A stretch of 5,604 nt of DNA, taken from the NCBI GenBank assembly GCA_947628635.1, contig CANRAX010000072.1, positions 1 to 5,604 of the forward strand, given 5' to 3'. Both the position numbers and the translations under genes were made by a program. A model generated the notes under the pieces. That model saw only the letters and a program-made list of their open reading frames with translations. It had not been told where the DNA came from and made no database searches. Below are positions 1 to 5,604 of this stretch, in pieces. The stretch is from an uncultured Bacilli bacterium. GTDB lineage: Bacteria; Bacillota_I; Bacilli_A; RF39; UBA660. Position 1 is the first letter of the stretch; every line of letters begins with the position of its first letter.

Positions 1-2003
1 CTGAAACACTATACAATCTAATAAGACAATATGAAAATAAACTGCGTATTGTTGAAGAAGGACTGAATAAACCTTATTTTGCACGAATTGATTTTACAGC
101 AGATAATGAAAAAAATACAGATATTTGTTATATAGGAAAAGTAGGAATATCAGATTTTGATAATAATTTAATTACTATTGATTGGAGAGCTCCAATTGCG
201 TCTTTGTATTATGATAGCAACATAGGAAAAGCATCTTATAAAGCTCCGGAAGGTACTATTACGGGAAGTCTTTCTCTAAAACGTCAATATGAAATAGAAA
301 AAGGCAAATTGCTTTCTTATAACGATGTAGATACAGTATCTAATGATGAGATATTAAAACCTTATTTAGGGGTAAATGCAGATAACCGATTAAAAAATAT
401 TGTTAGTTCTATTCAAGAAGAACAAAATGCAATTATTCGAAAAGACTTAAGTCATAATATAGTAATTCAAGGAGTTGCAGGTTCCGGAAAAACAACAGTT
501 GCTTTACATAGAATTGCTTATTTAGCTTATAATTATCGTGATAAAATTAATTCAAATCAATATCTAGTTATTGGTCCAAACAAATTCTTTATAAATTATA
601 TCTCAGCAGTATTACCTGATTTAGATGTTGAAAACGTTCCTCAATGGACTTACGAAGAGTTTGTCAAAAATTTTTTGAAGGAAGAATTTATAATAGAAGA
701 TTCTGGTCGAATGGGCAAACAAATTAACCTTAATAAATATAAATTGTCAATGGATTATAAAGAAAATATAGACTCTTATGTGGCTGATTTAGACAAAAAG
801 GAAGTTTTACCAAACAAAGATTTTGATGTAAAAGGATTTAAAATTCTTTCAAAAGAAGTGATTAAACAATTTTATAGTGAAATTGATAATAGATATTATC
901 AAAATTTAGAAGCTAAAATGGATCGTTTAATTTTACTTGTTTCTACTTACTTAAAAACCCAACATGAAAAAATTTTAAATTCTTTTATGTCACAATATAA
1001 TGAAATGGTAGAAAAACTATCAACTCAAAAAGAAAAAAGTACCTTATTAAAAAATTACGAAGAACTAAAAAAAGAGTTAATAGGAAATGGATGTAGTGTT
1101 AGTCTAAGAAAATATCTTAATTTTAGAAACAAAAAAATTACTACTTTGTATAGTGATTTCTTAAAAAATATTGCTTTTTATGTAGATATTGAAATTGCTG
1201 ATGAAATGAAAAATTATCAATCAAAGAAAAATAATACTTATGCTATTGAAGATTTGGCAGGATTATTATATTTAGGATACAAAGTAAAAGACTCCAAAGA
1301 ATTTAAAAAGTATCGTCATACCGTAATTGATGAAGCTCAAGATTACGGAGAGTTTAACTTTTATGCCTTAAAACAAATACTAACTAATAGTACCTTTAGT
1401 GTATTTGGAGATTTAGCTCAATCTATTTATGATTACAGAAGTATTGATAATTGGGAAGATGTAATAAATCAAAGTTTTGATGGAGATTGCAGTTTAGAAT
1501 ACTTACGTAAAAGTTATCGAACTACGATTGAAATTATGAATTCTGCGAATGAAGTATTGAAGCAAATTGGATTAATACCAGCAAAACCAGTTATAAGACA
1601 CGGAGAAGCTGTAAAATTCATGAAAATTGACAAGGATTATTACATACAATTACTAAATCATGTAATAGAAATGAAAAATAAAAAATATGATTCAATTGCG
1701 TTGATTGGTAGAGATGAAAAAGAATCTCACAAAATAAAAGAGGAATTTAGCAAATTAGGAAAAGAAATCGAAGAAATTACATCTGAAAACCAAACATATC
1801 ATGGTGGAGTTTGTAGTGTTTCAAGTGCCTTAGCAAAAGGCTTGGAATTTGATGCCGTTATTATTACAGACGCATCAGAAGAAAAATATAACTCTACTAA
1901 CACAACAGATATGAAAAATTTATACGTCAGTATGACTAGAGCATTACATGAATTAGAAATTTTTTATCAAGATACACTAACTAAACCATTACAAAAAATA
2001 TAA
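1..2003 (+). CDS. helD: HelD-type RNA polymerase recycling helicase, N-terminus outside window
   Basis: HelD is a superfamily 1 (UvrD/Rep-like) ATPase that binds RNA polymerase and uses ATP to release it from nucleic acid and from dead-end complexes. The frame is open from the first full codon at position 3, giving 666 visible residues and a TAA stop at 2001-2003. Conserved sequence lies before the first possible internal start: PYFARIDF near 75-98 and the family's DWRAP motif at 180-194. So the gene begins before the window and the TTG at 204 is not its start. Helicase motifs appear in order: Walker A GVAGSGKTT (471-497), Walker B DEAQD (1329-1343), motif III VFGDLAQSIYDYR (1401-1439), motif IV LRKSYRTT (1503-1526), motif V KGLEFD (1836-1853) and motif VI LYVSMTRA (1923-1946). 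The 830 bases between Walker A and B encode a lysine- and glutamate-rich insert, as expected for HelD. Compared with the roughly 770-residue Bacillus subtilis protein, some 70-80 N-terminal residues are probably missing; these would include part of the arm that enters the polymerase secondary channel. No active-site motif is damaged. Family assignment is firm; the precise role is inferred. Confidence 0.93.
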   Translation, partial: ETLYNLIRQYENKLRIVEEGLNKPYFARIDFTADNEKNTDICYIGKVGISDFDNNLITIDWRAPIASLYYDSNIGKASYKAPEGTITGSLSLKRQYEIEKGKLLSYNDVDTVSNDEILKPYLGVNADNRLKNIVSSIQEEQNAIIRKDLSHNIVIQGVAGSGKTTVALHRIAYLAYNYRDKINSNQYLVIGPNKFFINYISAVLPDLDVENVPQWTYEEFVKNFLKEEFIIEDSGRMGKQINLNKYKLSMDYKENIDSYVADLDKKEVLPNKDFDVKGFKILSKEVIKQFYSEIDNRYYQNLEAKMDRLILLVSTYLKTQHEKILNSFMSQYNEMVEKLSTQKEKSTLLKNYEELKKELIGNGCSVSLRKYLNFRNKKITTLYSDFLKNIAFYVDIEIADEMKNYQSKKNNTYAIEDLAGLLYLGYKVKDSKEFKKYRHTVIDEAQDYGEFNFYALKQILTNSTFSVFGDLAQSIYDYRSIDNWEDVINQSFDGDCSLEYLRKSYRTTIEIMNSANEVLKQIGLIPAKPVIRHGEAVKFMKIDKDYYIQLLNHVIEMKNKKYDSIALIGRDEKESHKIKEEFSKLGKEIEEITSENQTYHGGVCSVSSALAKGLEFDAVIITDASEEKYNSTNTTDMKNLYVSMTRALHELEIFYQDTLTKPLQKI

Positions 2004-2038
2004 GAAGTATCAACAAATTAGAAATGGACACAATAATA

Positions 2039-2069
2039 CAAGGAGCTGTCTAGCTTACCTTGTTTTTTT
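2039..2069 (+). terminator. Rho-independent terminator of helD
   Basis: The 5' arm CAAGGAGCT (2039-2047) pairs with AGCT (2052-2055) and CCTTG (2058-2062). This gives nine base pairs, a GTCT loop and a two-base TA bulge on the 3' side, followed at once by seven T (2063-2069). It starts 35 bases after the helD stop. The opposite strand lacks a comparable T-run after the hairpin, so it should act only on rightward transcription. The bulge makes it of moderate strength. Confidence 0.75.
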
Positions 2070-2088
2070 GCGATAAAAATGCTAAAAT
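2060..2088 (+). promoter_or_regulatory. Predicted sigma-A promoter of the uvrB operon
   Basis: A -35 element TTGTTT (2060-2065; three of six consensus bases) is separated by exactly 17 bases from a -10 element TAAAAT (2083-2088; five of six). A TG at 2080-2081 gives an extended -10, which would compensate for the weak -35. Transcription would begin near 2095, leaving a leader of about 43 bases before the uvrB start. The -35 box lies inside the 3' stem and T-tract of the helD terminator. No LexA/SOS operator of the GAAC-N4-GTTC type is seen; there is only a lone GAAC at 2091-2094. Confidence 0.65.
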
Positions 2089-2099
2089 AGGAACGAAAA

Positions 2100-2121
2100 A
2101 ACTTACTAATATTAATAAGTT
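2100..2121. promoter_or_regulatory. 22-bp near-perfect palindrome in uvrB leader, candidate operator
   Basis: Outer arms AACTTA (2100-2105) and TAAGTT (2116-2121) flank a self-complementary core TAATATTA (2107-2114). Ten of eleven base pairs match about the centre 2110/2111; the only mismatch is C2106 against A2115. It lies just downstream of the predicted transcription start and three bases before the uvrB ribosome binding site, where a bound dimer would block transcription. As RNA it would make only a weak A-U hairpin, so a DNA operator is the better reading. It is not a recognisable LexA, PerR or CodY box. The composition is AT-rich, so chance is possible. Confidence 0.4.
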
Positions 2122-2124
2122 AAT

Positions 2125-2133
2125 GGAAGTGAT
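2125..2133 (+). promoter_or_regulatory. uvrB ribosome binding site
   Basis: GGAAGTGAT differs at one base from GGAGGTGAT, the complement of the 16S rRNA 3' tail. Its GGAAG core ends 8 bases before the ATG at 2138. This fixes 2138 as the uvrB start, in preference to the in-frame ATG at 2123, which overlaps the site itself, and to the in-frame TTG at 2060 in the terminator. Confidence 0.85.
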
Positions 2134-2137
2134 AATT

Positions 2138-4087
2138 ATGTTTGAACTTGTATCTAATTTTAAACCAAGTGGTGATCAACCTGAAGCCATCAAAGAATTA
2201 GTAAAAGGAATAAAAGAAGGTAAAAAAGAACAAGTATTACTTGGAGCAACAGGAACCGGAAAAACTTTTACTATGGCAAATGTAATTAAAGAAGTGAATA
2301 AACCAACATTAGTTTTGGCTCATAATAAAACTTTAGCTGGCCAACTTTATGCTGAATTTAAAGAGTTGTTTCCAAATAATAAAGTAGAGTATTTTGTTAG
2401 CTACTATGATTACTATCAACCAGAGGCCTATGTTCCCTCAACTGATACCTACATAGAAAAAGACTCATCAATTAATGATGAAATTGATGAATTACGCCAT
2501 GCCGCAACTTCAGCTCTTTTATCAAGACGTGATGTTATCGTTGTTGCAAGCGTATCTTGTATTTATGGTATCGGTGAAGTTGATGAATATAAAAATAAAA
2601 TGTTAACTTTATCTGTTGGAGATATTATTGACCGAAATAAGGTTTTAAACAAATTAGTAGAAATGCTTTATGAACGAAATGATTTTGATTTTAAACGTGG
2701 AACTTTTCGAGTTCGCGGTGATGTTTTAGAAATTATTCCAGCTAATCAAAACACAACAGGTTATAGAATTGAATTCTTTGATAACGAAATAGATAGAATT
2801 TGCACAATTGATACACTAACAGGTGTCGTTACTGAAAACATTAAAAATGTTAGTATTTTTCCTGCTAGTCATTTCGTTGTAAGTGATGAAAAATTAAAGC
2901 AAGCTATTATCCGTATAAAAGAAGAATTACAAGAGCGTCTTCAAGAATTGAAAAATCAAAATAAATTAGTAGCGGCAGAACGTCTAGAGCAGAGAACTAA
3001 TTATGATCTTGAAATGCTTGAAGAAACAGGTTTTTGCTCAGGCATTGAAAATTATTCCGCTCCTATGGCAGGACGTGGTCGTGGAGAAACCCCAACTACC
3101 TTAATGGATTTTTTCCCTAAAGATTATCTTTTAATTGTTGATGAATCACATGTCACACTTCCTCAAGTTCGTGGTATGTTTAACGGTGATAGAGCGCGTA
3201 AAATGAATTTAGTTGAATATGGCTTTCGCTTACCAAGTGCTTTAGATAATCGTCCTTTAAAATATGAAGAATTTGAAAAAAAAATAAATCAAGCCATTTA
3301 TGTATCCGCAACACCAGGTGACTTAGAACTTTCTCACACTAATAATCATTATGTCGAACAAATCATTAGACCAACCGGCTTACTTGATCCAACCATTGAA
3401 ATACGACCAACTACTGGTCAAATTGATGATTTGATTAGTGAAATAAAAGAACGTATGGAAAAAAATGAACGTGTCTTAATAACAACATTAACAATTAGAA
3501 TGGCTGAAGAATTGACTAATTATTTAAAAGAAGTTGAAATAAAAGTTGCTTATCTCCATTCTGAAGTAAAAACACTAGAAAGAATGCAAATTATTCATGA
3601 TTTACGAACTGGTAAATACGATGTTGTTGTTGGAATTAACCTTCTTCGTGAAGGAATAGATATTCCAGAAGTTTCTTTAATAGCTATATTAGACGCCGAC
3701 AAGGAAGGTTTTTTACGAAGCAATCGTAGTCTTATTCAAACAATTGGTCGTTGTGCCAGAAATGCTAATGGACACGTTATTATGTATGGTGATAAGATAA
3801 CTGAATCAATGCAGTATGCTATTACTGAAACAGCTCGTCGTCGCCAAATTCAACAACAATATAATGAACAACATCATATTGTTCCTCAAACTATTAAAAA
3901 AGAAATTCACGAAGTTATTTCAAATATTGCTGGTGGTAGTAAAACAAAATCTAAAAAACCAACAAAGAAAGAAATTGCTCGAGATATTTCTGCTATCGAA
4001 CAAGAAATGAAAGAATGTGCACGTAATTTAGACTTTGAACGTGCTATGGAATTACGCGATATTCTTTTTGAAATGAAAACACAATAG
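2138..4087 (+). CDS. uvrB: Excinuclease ABC subunit UvrB
   Basis: UvrB is the helicase-like central subunit of nucleotide excision repair. UvrA2 loads it at damage, it clamps one strand behind a beta-hairpin, and it recruits the nuclease UvrC. The 649 residues from the ATG at 2138 fit the usual length of about 660. The N-terminus (FELVSNFKPSGDQPEAI) is typical. Visible in order, numbered from this start: Walker A GATGTGKT (36-43); the tyrosine-rich beta-hairpin beginning YYDYYQPEAY (89-98); the UvrA-contacting region with RGTFRVRGD (187-195); Walker B DESH (335-338); motif SATPGD (390-395); motif V GINLLREGIDIPE (499-511); motif VI QTIGRCARN (534-542); and a C-terminal UVR domain (about 614-647), the UvrC contact. 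Motif VI has cysteine where GRAARN is usual; its arginines are intact. The lysine-rich stretch before the UVR domain is a linker. The stop is TAG. The gene is complete and should be active. It is probably transcribed from its own promoter and together with the next gene. Confidence 0.98.
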   Translation: MFELVSNFKPSGDQPEAIKELVKGIKEGKKEQVLLGATGTGKTFTMANVIKEVNKPTLVLAHNKTLAGQLYAEFKELFPNNKVEYFVSYYDYYQPEAYVPSTDTYIEKDSSINDEIDELRHAATSALLSRRDVIVVASVSCIYGIGEVDEYKNKMLTLSVGDIIDRNKVLNKLVEMLYERNDFDFKRGTFRVRGDVLEIIPANQNTTGYRIEFFDNEIDRICTIDTLTGVVTENIKNVSIFPASHFVVSDEKLKQAIIRIKEELQERLQELKNQNKLVAAERLEQRTNYDLEMLEETGFCSGIENYSAPMAGRGRGETPTTLMDFFPKDYLLIVDESHVTLPQVRGMFNGDRARKMNLVEYGFRLPSALDNRPLKYEEFEKKINQAIYVSATPGDLELSHTNNHYVEQIIRPTGLLDPTIEIRPTTGQIDDLISEIKERMEKNERVLITTLTIRMAEELTNYLKEVEIKVAYLHSEVKTLERMQIIHDLRTGKYDVVVGINLLREGIDIPEVSLIAILDADKEGFLRSNRSLIQTIGRCARNANGHVIMYGDKITESMQYAITETARRRQIQQQYNEQHHIVPQTIKKEIHEVISNIAGGSKTKSKKPTKKEIARDISAIEQEMKECARNLDFERAMELRDILFEMKTQ

Positions 4088-4090
4088 GAG
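4086..4090 (+). promoter_or_regulatory. Ribosome binding site overlapping uvrB stop codon
   Basis: AGGAG begins inside the uvrB TAG stop (4085-4087) and ends five bases before the ATG at 4096. This arrangement favours translational coupling: ribosomes ending on uvrB are delivered to the next start. It supports 4096 as the true start and the two genes as one operon. Confidence 0.85.
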
Positions 4091-4095
4091 TACTT

Positions 4096-4782
4096 ATGAA
4101 ATTAAATATCTTTTATTCAACAACTAGTGATGGTCTAATGTCAAATAACAAAAAATATTATCCCCAACTGTCAAAAGAGGAAATAAATCTTCTTTATAAA
4201 ACCAATCGTCAAAGATATTTTCAAAAAATTAATTTTCCCGAAACTAATGTTATTAATTTAAACACTAATCCAGCTAAAAAAATAACTGCTTGCTTTGCTA
4301 ATCTTGATCATCTAAATCCTAAATCAAACATAATTTTATTAAAAGAGAATGCTCCAAATATATTAGTTTCTGCGGAAACATCTACTTTTCCTTTCATAGT
4401 TGCGACTACAACAACTGAAAAAAAGATTAGTGCTATTACCCTAGGAACAATTGAAAATTTAAACAATCATCTTTTACATGAATTAATTGAAGTTTTAATC
4501 CAAAAGACAAATGCCGCTCCCTTTGAAATAACTTTTTATATTGGTCCTTGTCAAGATAATTATGAAATAAAAAATCCAATACTTATAACTAATTCATATT
4601 GGAAAAAAGCTCTTGAAAAAAAAGGTAATAAAACATATTTAAATTTAAGATTAGCTATCTTAAATGAATTAATTAATGAAATAGTCGATCCTAATTACAT
4701 TTATTTTGACACAACAAAAAACAATTCATTTCAAGGCCAGCCTTTCCCTTTATTAGCATGTTGTCTTTATACAGAAGAATAA
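4096..4782 (+). CDS. Divergent YfiH/PgeF-like laccase-domain protein, probably non-catalytic
   Basis: This is a 228-residue soluble protein with no signal peptide or membrane segment visible. I align it by eye to the YfiH/PgeF/YlmD family (Cu-oxidase_4), whose active members are zinc-dependent purine nucleoside enzymes of about 240-270 residues. Matching landmarks run in family order: an N-terminal IFYSTTSDG (5-13) like the ffTtRxGG start; KTNRQR (35-40) like the conserved NR; IVATTTTEKKISAITLG (101-117) like the strand-turn-strand leading into HAGWRG; FYIGPCQDNYEI (147-158) like IGPxIgpcCYEV; YLNLRLAILNEL (181-192) like LDLxxAnxxqL; and a terminal DTTKNNSF (205-212) like CTxxxxxxFFS. The residues that hold zinc in active members are absent: QVH reads as NFP or similar (46-48), ADC reads as TST (95-97), and the HAGWRG histidine is gone (around 114-119). 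The reading frame is intact and follows uvrB by 8 bases, so the protein is probably made and useful. Its role is unknown; a scaffold or binding role is one possibility. It might instead be an unrelated fold. Confidence in the gene is high, in the family moderate. Confidence 0.6.
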   Translation: MKLNIFYSTTSDGLMSNNKKYYPQLSKEEINLLYKTNRQRYFQKINFPETNVINLNTNPAKKITACFANLDHLNPKSNIILLKENAPNILVSAETSTFPFIVATTTTEKKISAITLGTIENLNNHLLHELIEVLIQKTNAAPFEITFYIGPCQDNYEIKNPILITNSYWKKALEKKGNKTYLNLRLAILNELINEIVDPNYIYFDTTKNNSFQGQPFPLLACCLYTEE

Positions 4783-4867
4783 ATGAGGTAAATATTATAA
4801 TAGAAATCATATCTAATTAAAAAAAAGGCATAATAAATAAAAATAAATAAATTTTAAAAAATTATAG
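4783..4867 (+). other. AT-rich spacer upstream of uvrA, no terminator seen
   Basis: This stretch is almost entirely A and T, with an eight-A run (4819-4826) and repeated TAAA/AAAT units (about 4831-4851). No GC-containing hairpin followed by T-residues is present on the + strand, so transcripts from uvrB could read through into uvrA. The A-tracts upstream of the TATAAT box could act as an UP element or bend DNA. No coding sequence is supported here. Confidence 0.55.
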
Positions 4868-4873
4868 TATAAT
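4868..4873 (+). promoter_or_regulatory. Predicted -10 box of a uvrA promoter
   Basis: A perfect TATAAT lies 18 bases before the uvrA ATG and would start transcription near 4880, leaving a leader of only about 12 bases. No good -35 exists: TAAATA at 4844-4849, with 18-base spacing, matches three of six positions. In so AT-rich a stretch a TATAAT can arise by chance, so this is a possible secondary promoter inside the operon. Confidence 0.45.
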
Positions 4874-4880
4874 AAGAAAC

Positions 4881-4887
4881 AGGTGAT
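4881..4887 (+). promoter_or_regulatory. uvrA ribosome binding site
   Basis: AGGTGAT is a seven-base uninterrupted complement to the 16S rRNA 3' tail (the right-hand part of GGAGGTGAT). Its GG ends 8 bases before the ATG at 4892. It supports 4892 as the start. Confidence 0.85.
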
Positions 4888-4891
4888 TTTT

Positions 4892-5604
4892 ATGGATGAA
4901 ATAGTAATTAAAGGTGCTCGTGAAAATAATTTAAAAAATATTGATATAAATCTACCTAAAAATAAACTTATCGTTATGACAGGTCTTTCTGGTAGTGGTA
5001 AAAGTTCTCTTGCTTTTGATACAATTTATGCTGAAGGTCAAAGACGCTATGTTGAAAGTTTATCAGCTTATGCTAGACAATTTTTAGGTGGTTCTGAAAA
5101 ACCAGATGTTGATAGCATTGAAGGTCTATCTCCAGCTATTAGTATTGATCAAAAAACAACTAACAACAATCCACGTTCTACCGTAGGTACCGTTACAGAA
5201 ATTTATGATTATTTACGTCTTCTTTTTGCTCGTGTCGGAATTCCTTATTGTCCTAACCATAATATTCCTATAACTAGCCAAAGCGTTGAGGAAATGACCA
5301 ACAAAATAATGGAATATCCTCTAGGAACTAAAATGGTTATTATGTCACCTGTTGTTCATGGTGAAAAGGGAACTCATAAAGATGTTTTTGAAAATCTTCG
5401 TAAAGAGGGTTATATTCGTGTCCGTGTTAATGGTGAAATGTATGATTTGAGTGAAGATATAACTCTTGAAAAAAATAAAAAAGATAAGATAGATGTAGTT
5501 ATTGATCGTATCGTTTTAAAAGAAGGTTCTAGAAGTCGTTTATTTGAAGCTATTGAAAGTGCCACAAAATTATCTGAAGGAAAAGTTGTTATTGAAATAC
5601 TAGG
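4892..5604 (+). CDS. uvrA: Excinuclease ABC subunit UvrA, N-terminal part, C-terminus outside window
   Basis: UvrA is the dimeric ABC-type ATPase that finds DNA damage and loads UvrB. The gene starts at the ATG at 4892 and stays open to the window end: 237 codons plus two bases, about a quarter of the usual 940-residue protein. The start IVIKGARENNLKNI is the family N-terminus. Walker A of the first ATPase is GLSGSGKSS (31-39), followed by the highly conserved LAFDTIYAEGQRRYVESLS (40-58) and ARQFLG (61-66). Then come SIDQKTT with the Q-loop glutamine (84-90), and STVGTVTEIYDYLRLLFAR (96-114). The segment from PYCPNH (118-123) onward is the inserted UvrB-binding domain. The zinc modules, both signature motifs and the second ATPase lie beyond the window. 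No lesion is seen. The gene is co-directional with uvrB but separated from it by one gene and a 109-base spacer with a possible promoter of its own. Confidence 0.97.
   Translation, partial: MDEIVIKGARENNLKNIDINLPKNKLIVMTGLSGSGKSSLAFDTIYAEGQRRYVESLSAYARQFLGGSEKPDVDSIEGLSPAISIDQKTTNNNPRSTVGTVTEIYDYLRLLFARVGIPYCPNHNIPITSQSVEEMTNKIMEYPLGTKMVIMSPVVHGEKGTHKDVFENLRKEGYIRVRVNGEMYDLSEDITLEKNKKDKIDVVIDRIVLKEGSRSRLFEAIESATKLSEGKVVIEIL

Noticed and set aside
204..206. TTG at 204 as the start of the helicase gene
   Set aside because: The same frame continues upstream to position 3 and encodes conserved HelD sequence including DWRAP at 180-194, so this codon is internal leucine.
2091..2103. GAAC at 2091-2094 as an SOS (LexA) box
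   Set aside because: The second half-site GTTC is missing at the required spacing; a lone four-base match is expected by chance.
2060..2137. N-terminal extension of UvrB from the TTG at 2060 or the ATG at 2123
   Set aside because: The extension is not UvrB-like, 2060 lies inside the helD terminator, and 2123 overlaps the ribosome binding site that serves the ATG at 2138.
3816..4010. A 64-codon open frame inside uvrB
   Set aside because: It lies wholly within the conserved UvrB C-terminus in another frame. Its leucine/lysine-rich composition is what an off-frame reading of AT-rich codons gives, and no ribosome binding site precedes it.
4850..4863. Short inverted repeat AATTTT-AA-AAAATT upstream of the uvrA TATAAT box
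   Set aside because: It is made only of A and T in a low-complexity stretch where such repeats are common. It has no T-tract in terminator position and no recognisable operator sequence.
1..5604. Mycoplasma-type genetic code (TGA as tryptophan), suggested by the AT-richness and by all three visible stops being TAA or TAG
   Set aside because: Every tryptophan codon seen is TGG and no gene contains an in-frame TGA, so the standard code suffices. The sample of four tryptophans is small.

Overview
The window reads as chromosomal DNA from a low-GC Gram-positive bacterium (Bacillota/Firmicutes). It is strongly AT-rich. The Shine-Dalgarno sequences match the GGAGGTGAT complement of the 16S rRNA tail, and the first gene belongs to the HelD family typical of Gram-positives. 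All four tryptophan codons visible are TGG and no gene has an in-frame TGA, so the standard bacterial code fits and a mycoplasma-type code is not needed. I cannot name a genus.

Layout, all on the + strand. (1) Positions 1-2003 hold the C-terminal majority of a HelD-type superfamily 1 helicase, the RNA polymerase recycling motor; its N-terminus lies before the window. (2) Positions 2004-2137 form a compact regulatory junction. An intrinsic terminator closes helD, and its last stem bases and T-tract double as the -35 region of a promoter for the next gene. A 22-bp near-perfect palindrome then sits between that promoter and the uvrB ribosome binding site. (3) Positions 2138-4087 hold complete uvrB. 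(4) Positions 4096-4782 hold a 228-residue protein that I read as a highly diverged member of the YfiH/PgeF laccase-domain family (Cu-oxidase_4, formerly DUF152) that has lost all its zinc-ligand motifs. (5) Positions 4783-4891 are an AT-rich spacer with a perfect TATAAT box. (6) From 4892 to the end is the N-terminal 237 codons of uvrA, cut by the window edge.

UvrA and UvrB are the damage-recognition half of nucleotide excision repair: UvrA dimers load UvrB on lesions, and UvrB then recruits UvrC. Here the two genes are co-directional, with one gene wedged between them. That gene is tied tightly to uvrB: an 8-nt gap, with the uvrB stop codon overlapping its ribosome binding site. uvrA may also have its own promoter. 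HelD acts on stalled or non-productive RNA polymerase. Its proximity to excision repair genes is suggestive, but a terminator separates the units.

The points most worth a second look are the apparently non-catalytic laccase-domain protein inside the uvr operon, the palindrome in the uvrB leader, and the terminator/promoter overlap. I see no mobile element, CRISPR array, RNA gene or wholly new system.
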